Below are positions 1-8,839 of a stretch of 50,809 nucleotides of DNA, one piece after another. A program made the position numbers and the translations under genes. A model generated the notes under the pieces. It ran no database searches, was not told where the DNA came from, and saw nothing but the letters and a program-made list of their open reading frames with translations. The stretch covers positions 1 through 50,809 of the forward strand of contig DAOUHB010000073.1 in the NCBI GenBank assembly GCA_034428935.1. Reading direction: 5' to 3'. Source of the DNA: JAAYZQ01 sp034428935. Its GTDB lineage: Bacteria > Chloroflexota > Anaerolineae > JAAYZQ01. Every line of letters starts with the position of its first letter. Within the stretch, counting starts at the first letter, position 1.

Positions 1-1
1 C

Positions 2-1942
2 CAGATCAAGAGCCTGCTCTACCTTTTTGAGGCCAGCCAGCAGACCTCCAGCTCGCTGGACATGCCCACCGTGTTGGACAATGCCGTGCGGGGCATCGCC
101 CGGGTGCTGGGCGCCGATCAGTGCGCCATTGCCTTTCCGGAAGAGTCGAACCCCGGGCAGATGCGGCTGGTGGCCATTCACAACCCCACGCGCCAGGGAC
201 GCGGCGAGGCCGTCGCCTTTCCGCTGGAATACCAGTTGACGGTGCAGCAGGCCGTGCGCCGCCGCAAATACGTCATCGTCGAAGAGTCGGACAACGTCCA
301 GCTCAAGGTTCTGTTCGCGCTGCTGGGCTCGGGCGAGACGGGGCCCCTCCTGGTGCAGCCCCTCATCGGCGAGAAGGACGTCATTGGGGCCATCATCGTC
401 GGCAACTCCCGAAGCCGCCGGCCCTTCACTCCCAACGAGGCCAAGTTGTGCCAGTCGATGGCCGAGCAGGCGGTGACGGCCATCGAGAACGCCAGGCGCC
501 ACCAGGCCGCGCAGCGCACCATCCAGACATTGACCAAGGACCAGGCCGAAGAGCGGCGCCTGGCCCAGCAGCTCCGTGACCAACTGCAAGAGATGGCCGA
601 CCGCGTGGCCCAGTCCCAGGGCGAGATCGAGTCGTTGGCCCAGCGCGAGGCGGCGGCCAGGGAAGCGCGCAACGCCCTGGAGATCCGGCTGGTCAGCAGC
701 CGGGCCGAAGCGGATACCCTCTCCGAGCGCCTGTCCATCCTGGAGAGCGACCTGGCCCAGGCCCACGCCAACGCCGAAGCGCGCCAGCGCTGGCACGAGC
801 AGGAGCTGGAACAAGAGCTTGAAGAGTGGGCGGCCACCGTGCGCAGCGCTGAGGCGACGCTGGCTATCCTCCAGGGCATGACCGCCGGGGTCCTGGTGAG
901 CGATGCCCAGGGCCTCATCCAGGAGTCCAACGTCGCCGCCGAGATCCTCCTCGACCGCGGCGCCGAGGAGCTACAGGGCGCGCCCCTGGCAGGCATCAGC
1001 GACCAGGAGCGCTGGCTGCAAGCCCTGGCCACGGCCGGCAGCGGCGAGGCCGTGCGCCTGACCCTGGGCATGGGCGACAACGTCCTTATGTGCGACGTGG
1101 CCCCTCTGCCCGATCCCCAGGCGGCCGAGGGAGACGAGCCGCGGCTGGTGGTCATCTTGCAGGACATTTCGGACGAGGTTCGGGAGCGACGGGGCCACAT
1201 GGAGGCCACCGCCGCGCTCGCAGAAGAGCTGCGCACGCCGGTGACGACCATCATCAACTATGCCGAAGTCCTGTTGGGCGAGACGATGGGCTTGTTGGGC
1301 GATGCCCAGCGCCGGTTTGTGCTCCAGATCAAGTCGGGCGCCGAGAGCATCCTGCAGATGGCCGGGGCGCTCTCTGCGGAGGCAGAGTACCAGCAGCCAT
1401 GGTCGAGGCCCCAGACGCAGCCCCTGGACGTGAACCAGGTCATCCAGGACACGGTGGCCGGTTCCCAGGTCAGGCTGGAGGACAAGGCCCTGACCATCGA
1501 TCTTCAGCTTGGGGAAGACCTGCCGGCCATCAACGCCGACCCCGATTACATGCGCTGCGTGCTGGACAATCTTCTGTCCAACGCCTGCCTGGCCTCCGGC
1601 CTCGGCGGGCAGATCGAGGTGCAGACCAGCGCCTCCCAGGGCTCGCCTCCGGGTTCCGACGGCTGGGTGCCCAATGGCGATCGATTCGTCGTGGTCTCGG
1701 TCCGTGATTCGGGCGGTGGGCTCTCGGACGAAGCGCTGGGCCGCGTGTTTGACCGGGCACGCCCCAGCCGCGTGCCGCGGGGATTGGGCGAATCGGGAGC
1801 CGGCCTGTCGCTGGTCAAGACCCTCGTCGAGGTGCATGGCGGCCGTCTCTGGGTCGAAAGCGAGAAGGGGGTGGGCACCACCTTTCGCTTTGTCTTGCCC
1901 ATAGACGACGGGGGGAGCACCGGCGAGGGCGACGGCGCGTAG
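2..1942 (+). CDS. GAF-PAS histidine-kinase-like protein, 5' truncated, lacks the phospho-accepting His
   Basis: The reading frame is open from base 2 to the TAG at 1940-1942, so the N-terminus lies outside the window. Domain order in the visible 646 residues: a GAF domain (about 20-180), a long Glu/Arg/Gln-rich coiled coil (about 185-290), a PAS-like domain (about 300-395), a dimerisation helix region (about 395-465) and a HATPase_c domain (about 510-640). The ATPase part has an N-box (DNLLSNA), a G1-like DSGGG and a G2-like GESGAGLSL. In the H-box the usual His of HELRTP is Glu (codon 1223-1225, reading EELRTP), so the autophosphorylation site is absent. It may be a pseudokinase or a sensor scaffold. 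The LysM gene starts 1 base after its stop, so the two are probably co-transcribed. The family is certain; the activity is doubtful. Confidence 0.88.
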   Translation, partial: QIKSLLYLFEASQQTSSSLDMPTVLDNAVRGIARVLGADQCAIAFPEESNPGQMRLVAIHNPTRQGRGEAVAFPLEYQLTVQQAVRRRKYVIVEESDNVQLKVLFALLGSGETGPLLVQPLIGEKDVIGAIIVGNSRSRRPFTPNEAKLCQSMAEQAVTAIENARRHQAAQRTIQTLTKDQAEERRLAQQLRDQLQEMADRVAQSQGEIESLAQREAAAREARNALEIRLVSSRAEADTLSERLSILESDLAQAHANAEARQRWHEQELEQELEEWAATVRSAEATLAILQGMTAGVLVSDAQGLIQESNVAAEILLDRGAEELQGAPLAGISDQERWLQALATAGSGEAVRLTLGMGDNVLMCDVAPLPDPQAAEGDEPRLVVILQDISDEVRERRGHMEATAALAEELRTPVTTIINYAEVLLGETMGLLGDAQRRFVLQIKSGAESILQMAGALSAEAEYQQPWSRPQTQPLDVNQVIQDTVAGSQVRLEDKALTIDLQLGEDLPAINADPDYMRCVLDNLLSNACLASGLGGQIEVQTSASQGSPPGSDGWVPNGDRFVVVSVRDSGGGLSDEALGRVFDRARPSRVPRGLGESGAGLSLVKTLVEVHGGRLWVESEKGVGTTFRFVLPIDDGGSTGEGDGA

Positions 1943-1943
1943 C

Positions 1944-3020
1944 ATGAGTTCACGGCAAAATACCCGCGGCGGCATCCTGGCGCGCTTTGAACCCCTGTTC
2001 AGCGGCCTTCTCGTCGCCTTGCTGGTGGCCCTCACACTGGGGGTCGCCTTTGCCATGGGCGGCACCGAGCAGGCCCTGGTCGCCCGCGTCAATCCGACGG
2101 CTGCTCCGACCCTCGGCGCCACGTCCACCGTGGGCGCCGCGGCGCCCACGCAGGCCCCGCCGCCGACGGCCACGCCCGGCGCGTCGCCCGGCCCTTTGCC
2201 GTCGCCTTCGGACACCACGGCGCCCACCGACGCTCCAACGCCGCGGCCCTCGCCGTCGCGGGCTGCCGGGTGCGTGCCGCCCGCCAACTGGCAGCTCTAC
2301 ACGGTGCGCGCGGGCGAGAGCTTGCAGGCCCTGGCCTGGCGTTACTGGACCACCGATTACAGCATATTGCAGGCCAACTGCCTGACCAGCAGGACGCTGC
2401 GCCCCGGGCAGCGCATCTATGTGCCCGACGTTTCCCCGCGCCAGGCCTGCGGCCGGCCCCAAGGTTGGGTGGCCTACACCGTGCAGCGGAACGACACCCT
2501 CTCCAGCCTGGCGGCTCGCCTGGGGGTCAGCATCAGCGCCCTGAAGAGCGCCAACTGCCTGGTGGGCGATACCATCTATGCCGGGGCGACGCTGTGGGTG
2601 CCGCGGCCCCTGTCCACGGCCACGCGGCGCCCGGCGCCGAGCGCCACCCGCAGCCCGACCCCCACCGGCTCGCCGACATCCACGCCGGAAGAGACCGAGA
2701 CGACCCCGCCGCCCGAGAGCGCCACGCCGGAAGAGACCGAGACGACCCCGCCGCCCGAGACGCCGGCCACCGAGGAGCCCACGGAGACGAGCGAGCCGGG
2801 CGATACCCCGGTGCCGCCCGAGACCGAGGTCCCGGTCGAGCCCTCGAACACGCCCCAGCCCTCGGACACGCCCGAGCCCTCGGACACGCCCCGGCCGACG
2901 GACACCCCCAAGCCGTCGGCGACGCCCAAGCCCCCGGATACACCCGCCCCTCCGCCCGACACGCCGGCGCCGCCGCCCGACACGCCTGAGCCGGAGCCGA
3001 CCGAGCCCGAAGAGGGTTGA
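1944..3020 (+). CDS. Membrane-anchored double-LysM protein with Pro/Thr-rich tail
   Basis: This 358-residue protein has an N-terminal hydrophobic segment (about 18-38) after a short basic stretch, consistent with a signal anchor. A Pro/Ala/Thr linker follows, then two LysM modules (about 119-161 and 178-220), which bind N-acetylglucosamine polymers such as peptidoglycan. Each module has one Cys just before it and one inside it (C110/C146 and C169/C205), suggesting a disulfide per module. The last ~138 residues are a low-complexity Pro/Thr/Glu tail built from TPEETETTPPE and DTPxP units; its DNA includes a 38-base direct repeat. The tail probably spans or extends from the wall. The ATG is 1 base after the upstream kinase-like gene. 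LysM identity is clear; the exact role is unknown. Confidence 0.88.
   Translation: MSSRQNTRGGILARFEPLFSGLLVALLVALTLGVAFAMGGTEQALVARVNPTAAPTLGATSTVGAAAPTQAPPPTATPGASPGPLPSPSDTTAPTDAPTPRPSPSRAAGCVPPANWQLYTVRAGESLQALAWRYWTTDYSILQANCLTSRTLRPGQRIYVPDVSPRQACGRPQGWVAYTVQRNDTLSSLAARLGVSISALKSANCLVGDTIYAGATLWVPRPLSTATRRPAPSATRSPTPTGSPTSTPEETETTPPPESATPEETETTPPPETPATEEPTETSEPGDTPVPPETEVPVEPSNTPQPSDTPEPSDTPRPTDTPKPSATPKPPDTPAPPPDTPAPPPDTPEPEPTEPEEG
2681..2760 (+). repeat. 38-base direct repeat in the LysM gene tail
   Basis: Two identical 38-base copies lie at 2681-2718 and 2723-2760 (period 42 bases, 14 codons). They encode two TPEETETTPPE blocks. The copies are in frame and fit repeat expansion of a coding tail. 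Confidence 0.85.
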
Positions 3021-3065
3021 GATTCGGGGATTGGCGGGCCGCCCCGGGAGCAGCCACGGCGCGCC

Positions 3066-3094
3066 TTGTATTTTCCACCGAGTTGCGTTACAAT
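3066..3094 (+). promoter_or_regulatory. Sigma-70-type promoter for the DUF3307-PBP-mevalonate kinase operon
   Basis: A TTGTAT -35 box (3066-3071) is separated by 17 bases from a TACAAT -10 box (3089-3094). It lies in the 128-base gap after the LysM gene, about 55 bases before the next start codon. Confidence 0.7.
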
Positions 3095-3148
3095 AGCGGT
3101 TGGGGGAGACAGGGACTGAAACTGCAATCCGACCCAGCCGGGGTGTCG

Positions 3149-3532
3149 ATGAGTCTATTTGATTGGCTGCTGGTAGGCCACTTGGCCGGCGATTTTTTAT
3201 TGCAAACGGATGGCATGGCCGGGCACAAGGCGCGCGAGTGGCGGTGGATGTTCACGCACGTTGGCGTGTACATGGTGCCCGTCACCCTGGCGACCCTCCT
3301 CTATGCCTGGCAGAACTCTCTCTCTGCCTTGCCGGCCCTCGTGGGTCTACTCCTGATGGCCGCCACGCACGTTGTCCTGGACCGGCGCGATTTCACGGCG
3401 TGGTGGATGCGCACGGTGGGCATCTCGCAGAATCAGCCGTGGTTGGCCATCGTCATCGACCAGGTCTTTCACATCCTCGTCCTCGTCATCGCGACCCAGA
3501 TCATGCTCCTTGGCAGCCCGGGGGGCGCGTAG
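3149..3532 (+). CDS. DUF3307 family membrane protein
   Basis: The product has 127 residues. I chose the ATG at 3149 rather than upstream in-frame starts because it lies downstream of the promoter at 3066-3094 and yields the family's N-terminal pattern (FDWLLVGHLAGDFLLQTD). That pattern, the MAGHKA segment and a following histidine-containing helix (FTHVGVYM) are typical of DUF3307 proteins. Three to four hydrophobic segments are visible. The function of the family is not known. Its stop is 1 base before the start of the penicillin-binding protein, so the two are co-transcribed and this protein may act in envelope biology. Confidence 0.82.
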   Translation: MSLFDWLLVGHLAGDFLLQTDGMAGHKAREWRWMFTHVGVYMVPVTLATLLYAWQNSLSALPALVGLLLMAATHVVLDRRDFTAWWMRTVGISQNQPWLAIVIDQVFHILVLVIATQIMLLGSPGGA

Positions 3533-3533
3533 C

Positions 3534-5663
3534 ATGAAGGGCGCGGGCCGATGGGGGCCGCTCCTCCCGATTGTGGCTCTGCTTCTGCTGGCCACGGGCT
3601 GCCAGGTGCCCCTGCTGGAGCCTACGCCGACGGTTGCGCCCTCGCCCACGCCGTCCTTGCCCCCGGCCGACGAGGTGGCCTTCGAATTCCTGGAGGCCTG
3701 GGCGCGCTACGATCTGCCGGCCATGTACGGGCTGCTCTCCCTGGCGTCGCAGGAGCGCTACACAGAAGAGGAATTCGTCGCGGCCTACGAGGGGGTGGTG
3801 CGCCAGGCCACTATCCTGGAGGTCGTGCCGCAGATCCTGGCGGCGTTTCAGCCCGGAACGCAGGCCGAGGTAACGTTCTCCGCCACCTTTCGCACGGCCG
3901 CGGCGGGAGATTTCCAGGTGCCCAACCGCATGTCGCTCACCTACGAGGACGGAATGTGGGGCGTCGATTGGTCGCCGGCCCTCATCCTGCCCCAGTTGAG
4001 CGACGAGACGTTCATCCACTTCTCGCCGCGCTCTCCGTCGCGGGGCAACATCTATGACCGCAATGGCCTGGGGCTGGCCGTGCAGGGCGAGCTGGTGGAG
4101 GTCGGCGTTATTCCCGGGCAGATCCAGGACGAGGGTACGCTGCTGGCCGAGTTGAGCGCCCTCCTGGGGCGAACGCCCGACGCGCTGCGGGCTCTCTACG
4201 CCGAGGCCCTGCCCGATTGGTACGTGCCCCTGGGTGAGATCAGCGCCAACACCGCTGCCGCCTCCTACCTCACCATGAGCTCCTTGCCTGGGGTCGAGTT
4301 CCGCCAGGCGTGGACCCGCTCCTACCGCCCCGAGATCGTTGCACCCCACGTGGTGGGCATCGTGGGCCCCATCCCCGAGGAAGAGCTGGACCAGTGGCGC
4401 CTCCAGGGCTACACGGGCGACGAGCTCGTCGGCCGCCTGGGCCTGGAGCGCTGGGGCGAGCCCTACCTGGCGGGCGACCAGGGCGGGCTCCTGGAGATCC
4501 GCTCATATAAGGGGCAGCAGGTGGCCGTCCTGGCCGACAAGCCTTCCAGCCAGAGCAGCAACCTGTATACCACGTTCGAGCGCGAGTTTCAGAGGCAGGT
4601 GCAGGACATCCTGGGCGAGCGCCTGGGGGCCATTGTCGTCCTGGAGGCCCAGACCGGTCGGGTGCTGGCCCTGGCGACCTATCCAGGCTTCGATCCGAAC
4701 CCCTTTGCCAGGGGCATCAGCGAGGCCCAGTGGGTGGCCCTACAGGCGGACGGGCGCCGGCCGCTGGTCAACCGCGCAACCCAGGGGACCTATCCCCCGG
4801 GCAGCGTCTTCAAAGTGGTGACCATGGCCGCCGCCATGGGGCAGGGCGGCCTGACGGCCACCAGCTCTTTCCTCTGCCGGGGCACATGGACGGGGTTGGG
4901 CGCCGACTGGCCGAAGAAGTGCTGGCTGGCGAGCGGGCACGGCAATATCCCCCTGGATCGGGCGCTGACCTCGTCGTGCGACATTGCCTTTTACCAGGTC
5001 GGCCTGCTCCTCAACGGCCTGAGCCAGGACCTCTTGCCTGCCTTTGCCCGGCAGTGTGGCTTTGGCGCCCTGACGGGCATGGAGGTGGAGCAGCAGGCAG
5101 GCCTGGTGCCCGACCCGGCGTGGAAGATCCAGGCCAAGGGCGAGGGCTGGGCGCCGGGCGACACGGTGAACCTGGCCATTGGGCAGAGCGAGCTGCTCGT
5201 GTCGCCCCTGCAAGTGGCGGTGTTGATGGCGGCCGTGGGCAATGGCGGCACCCTCTACAGCCCCCAGGTGGTGCAGATGATCGCCGCCGACCCCAACAAC
5301 CCGGAATGGACCTTCGAGCCCGTCGTGGCCGGGCAGCTTCCCGTCAGCCAGGACGTCCTGGCGGTCATCCAGGGCAGCCTGCTGGGGGTCACGGCGTCGC
5401 CGGCAGGGACGGCGTACGAGGCGTTCAAGGGGCTGAATCTGCCCGTGGCGGGCAAGACGGGCACGGCCGAGAGCGGCCAGGAGGAGCCTCACGCCTGGTT
5501 CGCCGGCTATGCCCCGGCCGAGAATCCAGAGCTGGCCATCGCCGTCGTCGTCGAGCACGCCGGCGAGGGGGCGACCTGGGCCGCGCCGCTGTTCCGAAAG
5601 GTGGTGGAGGCCTACTTTGACATCCAGCCCACCCCGACCCCGGAACCGACGCCGGCGCCGTGA
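3534..5663 (+). CDS. Lipoprotein class B penicillin-binding protein (D,D-transpeptidase)
   Basis: This 709-residue transpeptidase cross-links peptidoglycan outside the membrane. The N-terminus is a lipoprotein signal peptide with lipobox LLATGC (Cys23) instead of the usual single transmembrane anchor. It is followed by a Pro/Thr linker, an NTF2-like MecA-N-type domain (about 45-155), a PBP dimerisation domain (about 165-340) and the transpeptidase domain (about 370-695). Catalytic motifs are SVFK (Ser424, Lys427), SCD (481-483) in the SxN position, and KTG (641-643). The C-terminus ends in a short Pro/Thr tail. The ATG at 3534 lies 1 base after the upstream stop. The PBP2/MecA-like class is inferred from the extra N-terminal domain and the SCD motif. 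Confidence 0.92.
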   Translation: MKGAGRWGPLLPIVALLLLATGCQVPLLEPTPTVAPSPTPSLPPADEVAFEFLEAWARYDLPAMYGLLSLASQERYTEEEFVAAYEGVVRQATILEVVPQILAAFQPGTQAEVTFSATFRTAAAGDFQVPNRMSLTYEDGMWGVDWSPALILPQLSDETFIHFSPRSPSRGNIYDRNGLGLAVQGELVEVGVIPGQIQDEGTLLAELSALLGRTPDALRALYAEALPDWYVPLGEISANTAAASYLTMSSLPGVEFRQAWTRSYRPEIVAPHVVGIVGPIPEEELDQWRLQGYTGDELVGRLGLERWGEPYLAGDQGGLLEIRSYKGQQVAVLADKPSSQSSNLYTTFEREFQRQVQDILGERLGAIVVLEAQTGRVLALATYPGFDPNPFARGISEAQWVALQADGRRPLVNRATQGTYPPGSVFKVVTMAAAMGQGGLTATSSFLCRGTWTGLGADWPKKCWLASGHGNIPLDRALTSSCDIAFYQVGLLLNGLSQDLLPAFARQCGFGALTGMEVEQQAGLVPDPAWKIQAKGEGWAPGDTVNLAIGQSELLVSPLQVAVLMAAVGNGGTLYSPQVVQMIAADPNNPEWTFEPVVAGQLPVSQDVLAVIQGSLLGVTASPAGTAYEAFKGLNLPVAGKTGTAESGQEEPHAWFAGYAPAENPELAIAVVVEHAGEGATWAAPLFRKVVEAYFDIQPTPTPEPTPAP

Positions 5664-5671
5664 GGCCCACC

Positions 5672-6607
5672 ATGAGCATGACGATTGCACAGGCACCCGG
5701 CAAGGTGATCCTTTTTGGCGAGCACGCGGTGGTCTACGGACGGCCGGCCATCGCCGTGCCGGTGACCGAAGTCAAGGCCGAGGCCCAGGTCGAGCCGGGC
5801 GAGCGCGGGCAGGGCACGGTCATTGTCGCCAGCGACATGGGGCAGCGCATCGTGCTGCGCGAGGCAGGCGATGGTGAGGCCCTGGCGCACCTGGTGCGGC
5901 TGGTGCTCAAGCGCCTGCGGGCCGGGCGCGATCCAGACCTGACCATCACCGTGACCTCCACGGTGCCCATCGCCCGGGGCATGGGCAGTGGGGCGGCCGT
6001 GGCGACGGCCATCGCCCGGGCGCTCATCAAGCACCTGGGCCATTGGGCGGCGTCGCGCACCATCTCGGACTTGGTGTACCAGTCCGAGGTGCTCTACCAC
6101 GGCACGCCATCGGGCATCGACAACACGGTGGTGGCCTTCGAGAAGCCCATCTATTTCGTGAAGGACGAGGGCTGGGAGGTGTTCTGGCTGGCAAAGCCCC
6201 TCCTGCTGGCCATCGGCGACACGGGCATCGAGAGCTCGACCCGGGAGGTGGTTGGCGACCTGCGGCAGCGCGCCGCGGCCGACCCGGGGCGCTACGAGGC
6301 CCTCTTTGACCAGGTGGCAGACGTCACGCGCGCGGCGCGGACCGCCCTGGAGCTGGGGCAGCAGGAAGCCACGGGCCGGCTCATGGACGAGAACCACGCC
6401 CTGCTCCAGGAGCTGGACGTGAGCTGTCCGGCGCTCGACCAGTTGGTCATCGCTGCCCGGGAGGGTGGCGCGCTGGGTGCCAAGCTGTCGGGCGCGGGCC
6501 GGGGTGGCAACATGGTGGCCCTGGTCACCCAGGAAACGAGGGGGGCCGTGGACATGATGCTGCGCCTGGCCGGTGCCGCGAACGTGACGGTCACCGAGGT
6601 GCGTTAG
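5672..6607 (+). CDS. mvk: Mevalonate kinase
   Basis: This 311-residue GHMP-family kinase phosphorylates mevalonate with ATP in the mevalonate route to isoprenoid precursors. Visible motifs are the N-terminal KVILFGEHAVVYGRPA, the ATP-binding glycine loop (PIARGMGSGAAVATA), the PSGIDN segment of the active site and the C-terminal KLSGAGRGGN motif. I prefer the ATG at 5672 over the in-frame GTG at 5660, which overlaps the upstream stop, because a TGAGG ribosome-binding site lies just upstream of the ATG. It is the last gene of the operon with the PBP. No other pathway gene is in the window. It may supply isoprenoids that the prenyltransferase at 46621 could also use; that link is inference. Confidence 0.93.
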   Translation: MSMTIAQAPGKVILFGEHAVVYGRPAIAVPVTEVKAEAQVEPGERGQGTVIVASDMGQRIVLREAGDGEALAHLVRLVLKRLRAGRDPDLTITVTSTVPIARGMGSGAAVATAIARALIKHLGHWAASRTISDLVYQSEVLYHGTPSGIDNTVVAFEKPIYFVKDEGWEVFWLAKPLLLAIGDTGIESSTREVVGDLRQRAAADPGRYEALFDQVADVTRAARTALELGQQEATGRLMDENHALLQELDVSCPALDQLVIAAREGGALGAKLSGAGRGGNMVALVTQETRGAVDMMLRLAGAANVTVTEVR

Positions 6608-6623
6608 CAGCCAACACCGCCGG

Positions 6624-6860
6624 TCATTCGCGAAAGAACTCGACCACCTCTTCGGCCTTTTCCGCCTCCATGATCTCGATGAACGTGATCCGCGTCATGG
6701 GGAAAATAAAGCCGGTGGCTCCCTGCGTGATATAGTGCACGGGGCGGCCGTCTCGCCGGCGTGGATTGGTAATATAGATGCTGTTGTGCGCCGGGTCGGG
6801 CATTGCCTCCATGTCGGCCAGAATTGGGTCTTCGTTCAGCATGTGCACAATTACTTCCAT
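6624..6860 (-). CDS. Small protein of unknown function, last gene of the minus-strand phosphosignalling block
   Basis: The product has 78 residues, is not hydrophobic, and ends in an acidic helix (EIMEAEKAEEVVEFFRE). I do not recognise a family. It is kept as a real gene because its ATG follows a GAGGAGG ribosome-binding site, because it lies 34 bases after the FHA gene in the same direction, and because its codon use matches its neighbours. Its position at the end of the kinase/PP2C/VWA/FHA series suggests an accessory or client role, which is inference. Confidence 0.7.
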   Translation of the reverse strand: MEVIVHMLNEDPILADMEAMPDPAHNSIYITNPRRRDGRPVHYITQGATGFIFPMTRITFIEIMEAEKAEEVVEFFRE

Positions 6861-6894
6861 CTGGGCCTGGCCTCCTCGGGTTGGCTCCTCGAGC

Positions 6895-7362
6895 TTATTT
6901 GAAATGCACCGTCAGCACCAGCTTGCCAAGCTGCACCTGATCGCCGTCCTTCAGGGGATAGGGTAGGTCGGGCACCAGGCGCGTGGCATTCAGGAACGTG
7001 CCGTTCAGGCTGTGCAGATCCTCCAAAAAGATCTGTCCCTCACGGGACGAGATGCGGGCATGCCGGCGTGAAAGCCCCTTTTCGATGCCCTGCTCGTTGG
7101 TAAAGTCCACGTCCGGAAAGACGGCGCGCCCGGCATCCAGCCGCCCGATGATCACTTCTTTGGAAAGGGGGAGCTCGATCCGGCCGCCGTCGTGGACGGA
7201 CAGGACCAGGGTTTTGAACGTCCGCCGGCCGCCCTTGGCCTCGATGGGGCTGGTCAGGGGATCCGTGGTCTGGCTGTCGCTTGGCGGGAGATAGGAGCCG
7301 CACTCCTCGCAAAAGAGCGTGTTCTCGGGAAACACGCTGTTGCAAAACGGGCACTTAATCAT
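6895..7362 (-). CDS. Zinc ribbon-FHA domain protein
   Basis: This 155-residue protein has an N-terminal zinc ribbon (two CxxC pairs: CPFC and CEEC) and a C-terminal FHA domain (about 60-155). FHA domains bind phosphothreonine; the core GR, SRRHA and LNGTFLN motifs are present (the usual SNGT is LNGT). The ATG at 7362 was chosen over an upstream in-frame start because it follows an AGAGG site and overlaps the upstream VWA gene stop by 8 bases, indicating translational coupling. Its likely ligands are the kinase or VWA proteins of the same operon. Confidence 0.9.
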   Translation of the reverse strand: MIKCPFCNSVFPENTLFCEECGSYLPPSDSQTTDPLTSPIEAKGGRRTFKTLVLSVHDGGRIELPLSKEVIIGRLDAGRAVFPDVDFTNEQGIEKGLSRRHARISSREGQIFLEDLHSLNGTFLNATRLVPDLPYPLKDGDQVQLGKLVLTVHFK

Positions 7363-8839
7363 AACGAACCTCTTTTGGCAAAATCCCAAGGTCACGCGTG
7401 CCAAAGCGGATCTTCTTGCGGCCCGCGGGGGAAAGGGACCCCGTCTGCTCCAGGCGGCCGGCCTCCAGGAGCGCGGCCCGGGCGAGCTCGACCTCGCCGA
7501 TGTCGAGGAGGCGAGTGGCCACGGTCCTCAGCCGGCCGACCGCCGGCTCAATGCGGCCCAGCTCAATGTCGGCCATGGCCCGGTCTTGCATCTTGAATAT
7601 GGCGAGCTTGCCCATGGCCGCGGCAATGTCGGCCGAGACGGAGCTTCCGCGGCCAAATTGGGTGTCAAAGGTCACGGTCAGCGTGTATTGGCTGCGAACC
7701 GGCTGCGGATCAGCGGCCGGAATGATGCCCTCGACGTCGACCTGCGCCAGGCGATGCTCTCCCGGAGTGACGTTGTTGACGAGAAGCTCGAGGATAAACG
7801 CCTGCGGGCGTCCCTTCTCCAGCACCCCCAGCTTGGTCTCGTCGTCGACAAAGGTGAGGCGGCCGATCTGCGGCGAAACGCGGAACGCGTCCTTTAGCGT
7901 GGCGCCGTCGTGCACGTGCAGCGAGAGGCAGACGTCCTGGGCATAGATGCTGCTCAGGCTCTGGACGCGGTCGTGAAATGCCTTGACGATCTTTTCCGGG
8001 GAGTCGATGTATACTGAGCCTCCGGGCGACTCGGACAGGTCGGCCATCTGATCCAGAAGCCGGTCGTTCCAATCCGCGCCCACGCCCATGAGCGTCATGG
8101 AGATGTGCTCGCTGGCGGCCATGCGCGCCATGGCCAGGCACCCCTCCTCGTCGCCGTAGGTCTGACCGTCGGTGAGCAGGATCAGGTGGCTGAGATTGCT
8201 GTTGCTCTGCCAGCGCCGGATCTGCTCCCAGCCCAGCTTGAGGCCGTGCAAAATCTCGGTGCCGCCCCCGCTCTGGATGTGGTTGATGGCCGACCGTGCG
8301 GCGACCTGATCCAGGCCAGGCCGGCCGGGCAGCACCACCTCGGCCCGGTCGTCAAAGACCACCAACGAGAGAATGTCCTCGGGCTGGAGCTGGTCCACGA
8401 TGTAGCGGGCGGCCTCTTTGACCTGCTGGAGGCGGTTGCCTTTCATGGAGGTGCTCCGGTCGAGGACCAGGCAGAGGTTGAGGGGCAGGCGGAGGCCCTT
8501 GCTCTCGTCCGAGGCGAGGATCTCGACGAGGAGATAGAGGACCTGCGGCTCGCCGATGCAGGGCAGGCACTCGTGGCTCGGCGTCACGCGCAGCACCAGG
8601 GGCGGCGTCCGGTCCAGGCCGTTCTGCCGCCGCCACTCGTCATAGGCCCGGCGCTGCGCCGGGTCCAGGAGAAACTCGTAGGCCTCCTGGATCTCGCGAA
8701 AACGGTCCAGGGGTTCGTCTTCGCGGCTGACGTCGGGGTGGTAGCGCCGGGCGAGGACGCGATAGGCGTGTTTGATGGCCCTGGTGTCGGCGGAGGCGGC
8801 TATGCCCAGGATGGCATAGTAGTCCCGATCGAAGCTCAT
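7355..8839 (-). CDS. J-domain/VWA fusion protein
   Basis: This 494-residue protein has an N-terminal J domain (about 5-70) with the HPD motif at 34-36 (RYHPDVSRE) needed to stimulate Hsp70. A short CLPC-containing linker leads to a VWA domain (about 95-300) with an intact metal-binding MIDAS motif DRSTS (127-131) and a second motif LLTDGQTYGD. The C-terminal region (about 300-494) matches that of the VWA protein at 16903-18156. I chose the ATG at 8839 because it overlaps the PP2C stop (ATGA, 8836-8839) and follows a GGGGAG site. J domains are normally fused to client-binding regions, so this protein may bring DnaK to a VWA-organised phosphosignalling complex. The fusion is directly seen; the role is inferred. 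Confidence 0.9.
   Translation of the reverse strand: MSFDRDYYAILGIAASADTRAIKHAYRVLARRYHPDVSREDEPLDRFREIQEAYEFLLDPAQRRAYDEWRRQNGLDRTPPLVLRVTPSHECLPCIGEPQVLYLLVEILASDESKGLRLPLNLCLVLDRSTSMKGNRLQQVKEAARYIVDQLQPEDILSLVVFDDRAEVVLPGRPGLDQVAARSAINHIQSGGGTEILHGLKLGWEQIRRWQSNSNLSHLILLTDGQTYGDEEGCLAMARMAASEHISMTLMGVGADWNDRLLDQMADLSESPGGSVYIDSPEKIVKAFHDRVQSLSSIYAQDVCLSLHVHDGATLKDAFRVSPQIGRLTFVDDETKLGVLEKGRPQAFILELLVNNVTPGEHRLAQVDVEGIIPAADPQPVRSQYTLTVTFDTQFGRGSSVSADIAAAMGKLAIFKMQDRAMADIELGRIEPAVGRLRTVATRLLDIGEVELARAALLEAGRLEQTGSLSPAGRKKIRFGTRDLGILPKEVRYD

Noticed and set aside
2681..3010. Repeat-rich DNA as a CRISPR array or minisatellite
   Set aside because: The units are coding, in frame and irregular in spacing, and belong to the Pro/Thr tail of the LysM protein.
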